A DNA stretch of 64,000 nt, taken from the NCBI GenBank assembly GCA_000934455.1, contig KN887629.1, positions 17,183 to 81,182 on the forward strand, read 5' to 3'. Origin of the DNA: Apostichopus parvimensis. Lineage: Eukaryota > Echinodermata > Holothuroidea > Aspidochirotida > Stichopodidae. Positions 62,985 through 64,000 of this stretch are shown in pieces; the stretch's first letter is position 1; every line of letters starts with the position of its first letter. The notes below the pieces were generated by a model. That model was not told the origin of the DNA. It did not search any database and was given only the letters and a program-made list of their open reading frames with translations. The position numbers and the translations under genes were made by a program.

Positions 62985-63220
62985 TATCTTTTCACAGTGG
63001 CGTAGCCAGCGGGGGGAGGGGGTGGCAGAGTGCCCCAACACATAAATCTTTGGGCACGCGATGGGCGACGGTAAAATTCCAAGTGAGCAAATAACAAAAT
63101 ATGGGATGGGGCCCGAAGATGGGATGTGGGGGGGGGTGGGAATACTAAAGAGAATGTAATGATCGGTCACCTCAAAAATACGTGCGCTACGCGCGCGGTT
63201 GCAGTGTCTCTCTGAGTAGC
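62985..63220. repeat. GC-rich repeat-like segment
   Basis: Starts with cagtggcgtagccagcgggg, a type of sequence often found at the ends of interspersed repeats, and ends with the palindromic gcgctacgcgcgcg. A similar gtggcgtaacc lies at 62872 and ggggcgtaactacc at 53615. The family was not identified. Confidence 0.45.
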
Positions 63221-63684
63221 CATATATTTGTATTCACATATATTTCTTTTCAATATGTGATATAACCGGATGGTTTTCGACCGCGCAGGTTGTAGGAGCG
63301 AGGTAAAAAGGAAAACAAATTGTGATATAATTTGAAATAGATTTTTGAAAAGAAATTGTAAGATTTTCAGCTGTGGTTACTTAAGAACTTTTTGTGTACA
63401 GCAGATTTCATAACTGGAAAGCAATATTTCAACTGAATGTATTCTGATAAATTAAGCATACCAACGCTGAGATCGGACACTGCTAAAAAGGAAGAAATAA
63501 TGGAGGAAAATAAACAAGATTTTGTTGAGGCGACCCCGCAAGGTATACCTGCTGGCCTACCAAAAGAACTGAAAGTCATGCGCAACATGCTCAAGATTGC
63601 TCAGATCTCAGCATCTGCCAGTCACCATCAAGCTGACGAGGTAACAGGGTTTTCAAGGGATCCTGAAGAACATGATTAAGACAT

Positions 63685-64000
63685 TAACATATGAGCATCT
63701 CAATTGATGGGATGAGTTCATACCATATTTCCTCTCCCCATATAGAGGAGTACCATGCGAAAAAACAGGGTATTTTCCATTTGAGCTGTTATACGGCAGG
63801 CAGATGAGGGGACCACTTAGCACATTAAAAGATGGTTGGCTCTCGTTGGATTGTTCTTAAAATGATGTGGTATACCATTCACTAAGTATGCTAAAAAGCT
63901 TACCAGAACTAATGGAAAAGGCATATAAAAATACGAGACAAAACCAAAAGAAAATGGAAAAGCTGTATGACAGAAAGGCCACTGAACAAGAATTTAGTCC
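63685..64000 (+). mobile_element. Broken Ty3/gypsy-like LTR retrotransposon fragment
   Basis: The plus strand resembles the C-terminal part of a Ty3/gypsy integrase (motif FELLYGRQMRGPL, followed by a Lys-rich helical stretch with YDRKA). It is a degraded fossil carrying a few breaks and continues past the window edge; no LTR is visible here. The open frame just to the left (63437-63679) could belong to the same element, but I cannot assign it. Confidence 0.72.

Overview
The window looks like a piece of a marine invertebrate deuterostome genome, most likely an echinoderm. This is an inference from AT-rich DNA, short exons in long introns, Ig-type exons, a CR1-like LINE tail, a tRNA-derived SINE and abundant low-copy repeats; no gene here fixes the species. 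There are two N gaps (37580-37979 and 54508-54747).

The main content is two tandem paralogous genes on the minus strand, each spread over more than 20 kb. Gene 1 runs from an ATG at 25858 to a stop at 2257. Gene 2 runs from a possible first exon near 57029 (certain from 55089) to a stop at 33554. Each encodes a cell-surface receptor-like protein with a signal peptide, four Ig-like domains on phase 1 exons, one membrane-spanning segment, a linker exon that changes phase from 1 to 0, and then a very long cytoplasmic tail. The tail is cut into 38 (gene 1) or at least 35 (gene 2) tiny exons of 24-60 bp, mostly exactly 54 bp. Every one is phase 0 at both ends. Most encode an 18-residue amphipathic-helix module of the rough form h-D-x3-F-x2-hL-x2-hL-x3-K. 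Because all are symmetric, any combination of skipped exons keeps the frame, so the tail is built like a combinatorial cassette array. I recognise no known signalling domain in it and know of no described family with this tail.

The array is evolving by exon duplication. Gene 2 holds five copies of one exon at about 600 bp spacing (35.1-37.5 kb), next to an assembly gap, and a recent two-copy exon duplication at 44.6-45.0 kb. It also has several exon-like units that carry a stop or have lost a splice site. Exons near both ends of the arrays correspond one-to-one between the two genes, so the array is older than the gene duplication.

Between and upstream of the genes (26-33.5 kb and 57-63 kb) there is no convincing coding sequence. 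This DNA is a mosaic of diverged duplicated blocks: C1 and C2, A1 and A2, B1 and B2. B1 contains the last exon of gene 2. B2 at 60.4-61.1 kb carries a decayed copy of that exon, so the cluster probably once extended, or still extends, to the right. Other elements are a MITE-like element at 217-1072, a CR1-like LINE 3' end at 3048-3540, a SINE at about 12.77-13.0 kb, an unclassified repeat pair at 15.3 and 59.8 kb, a 45-nt poly-G run at 30.0 kb, and a broken Ty3/gypsy-like integrase fragment at the right edge. All splicing here is read from sequence alone and has not been checked against transcripts.
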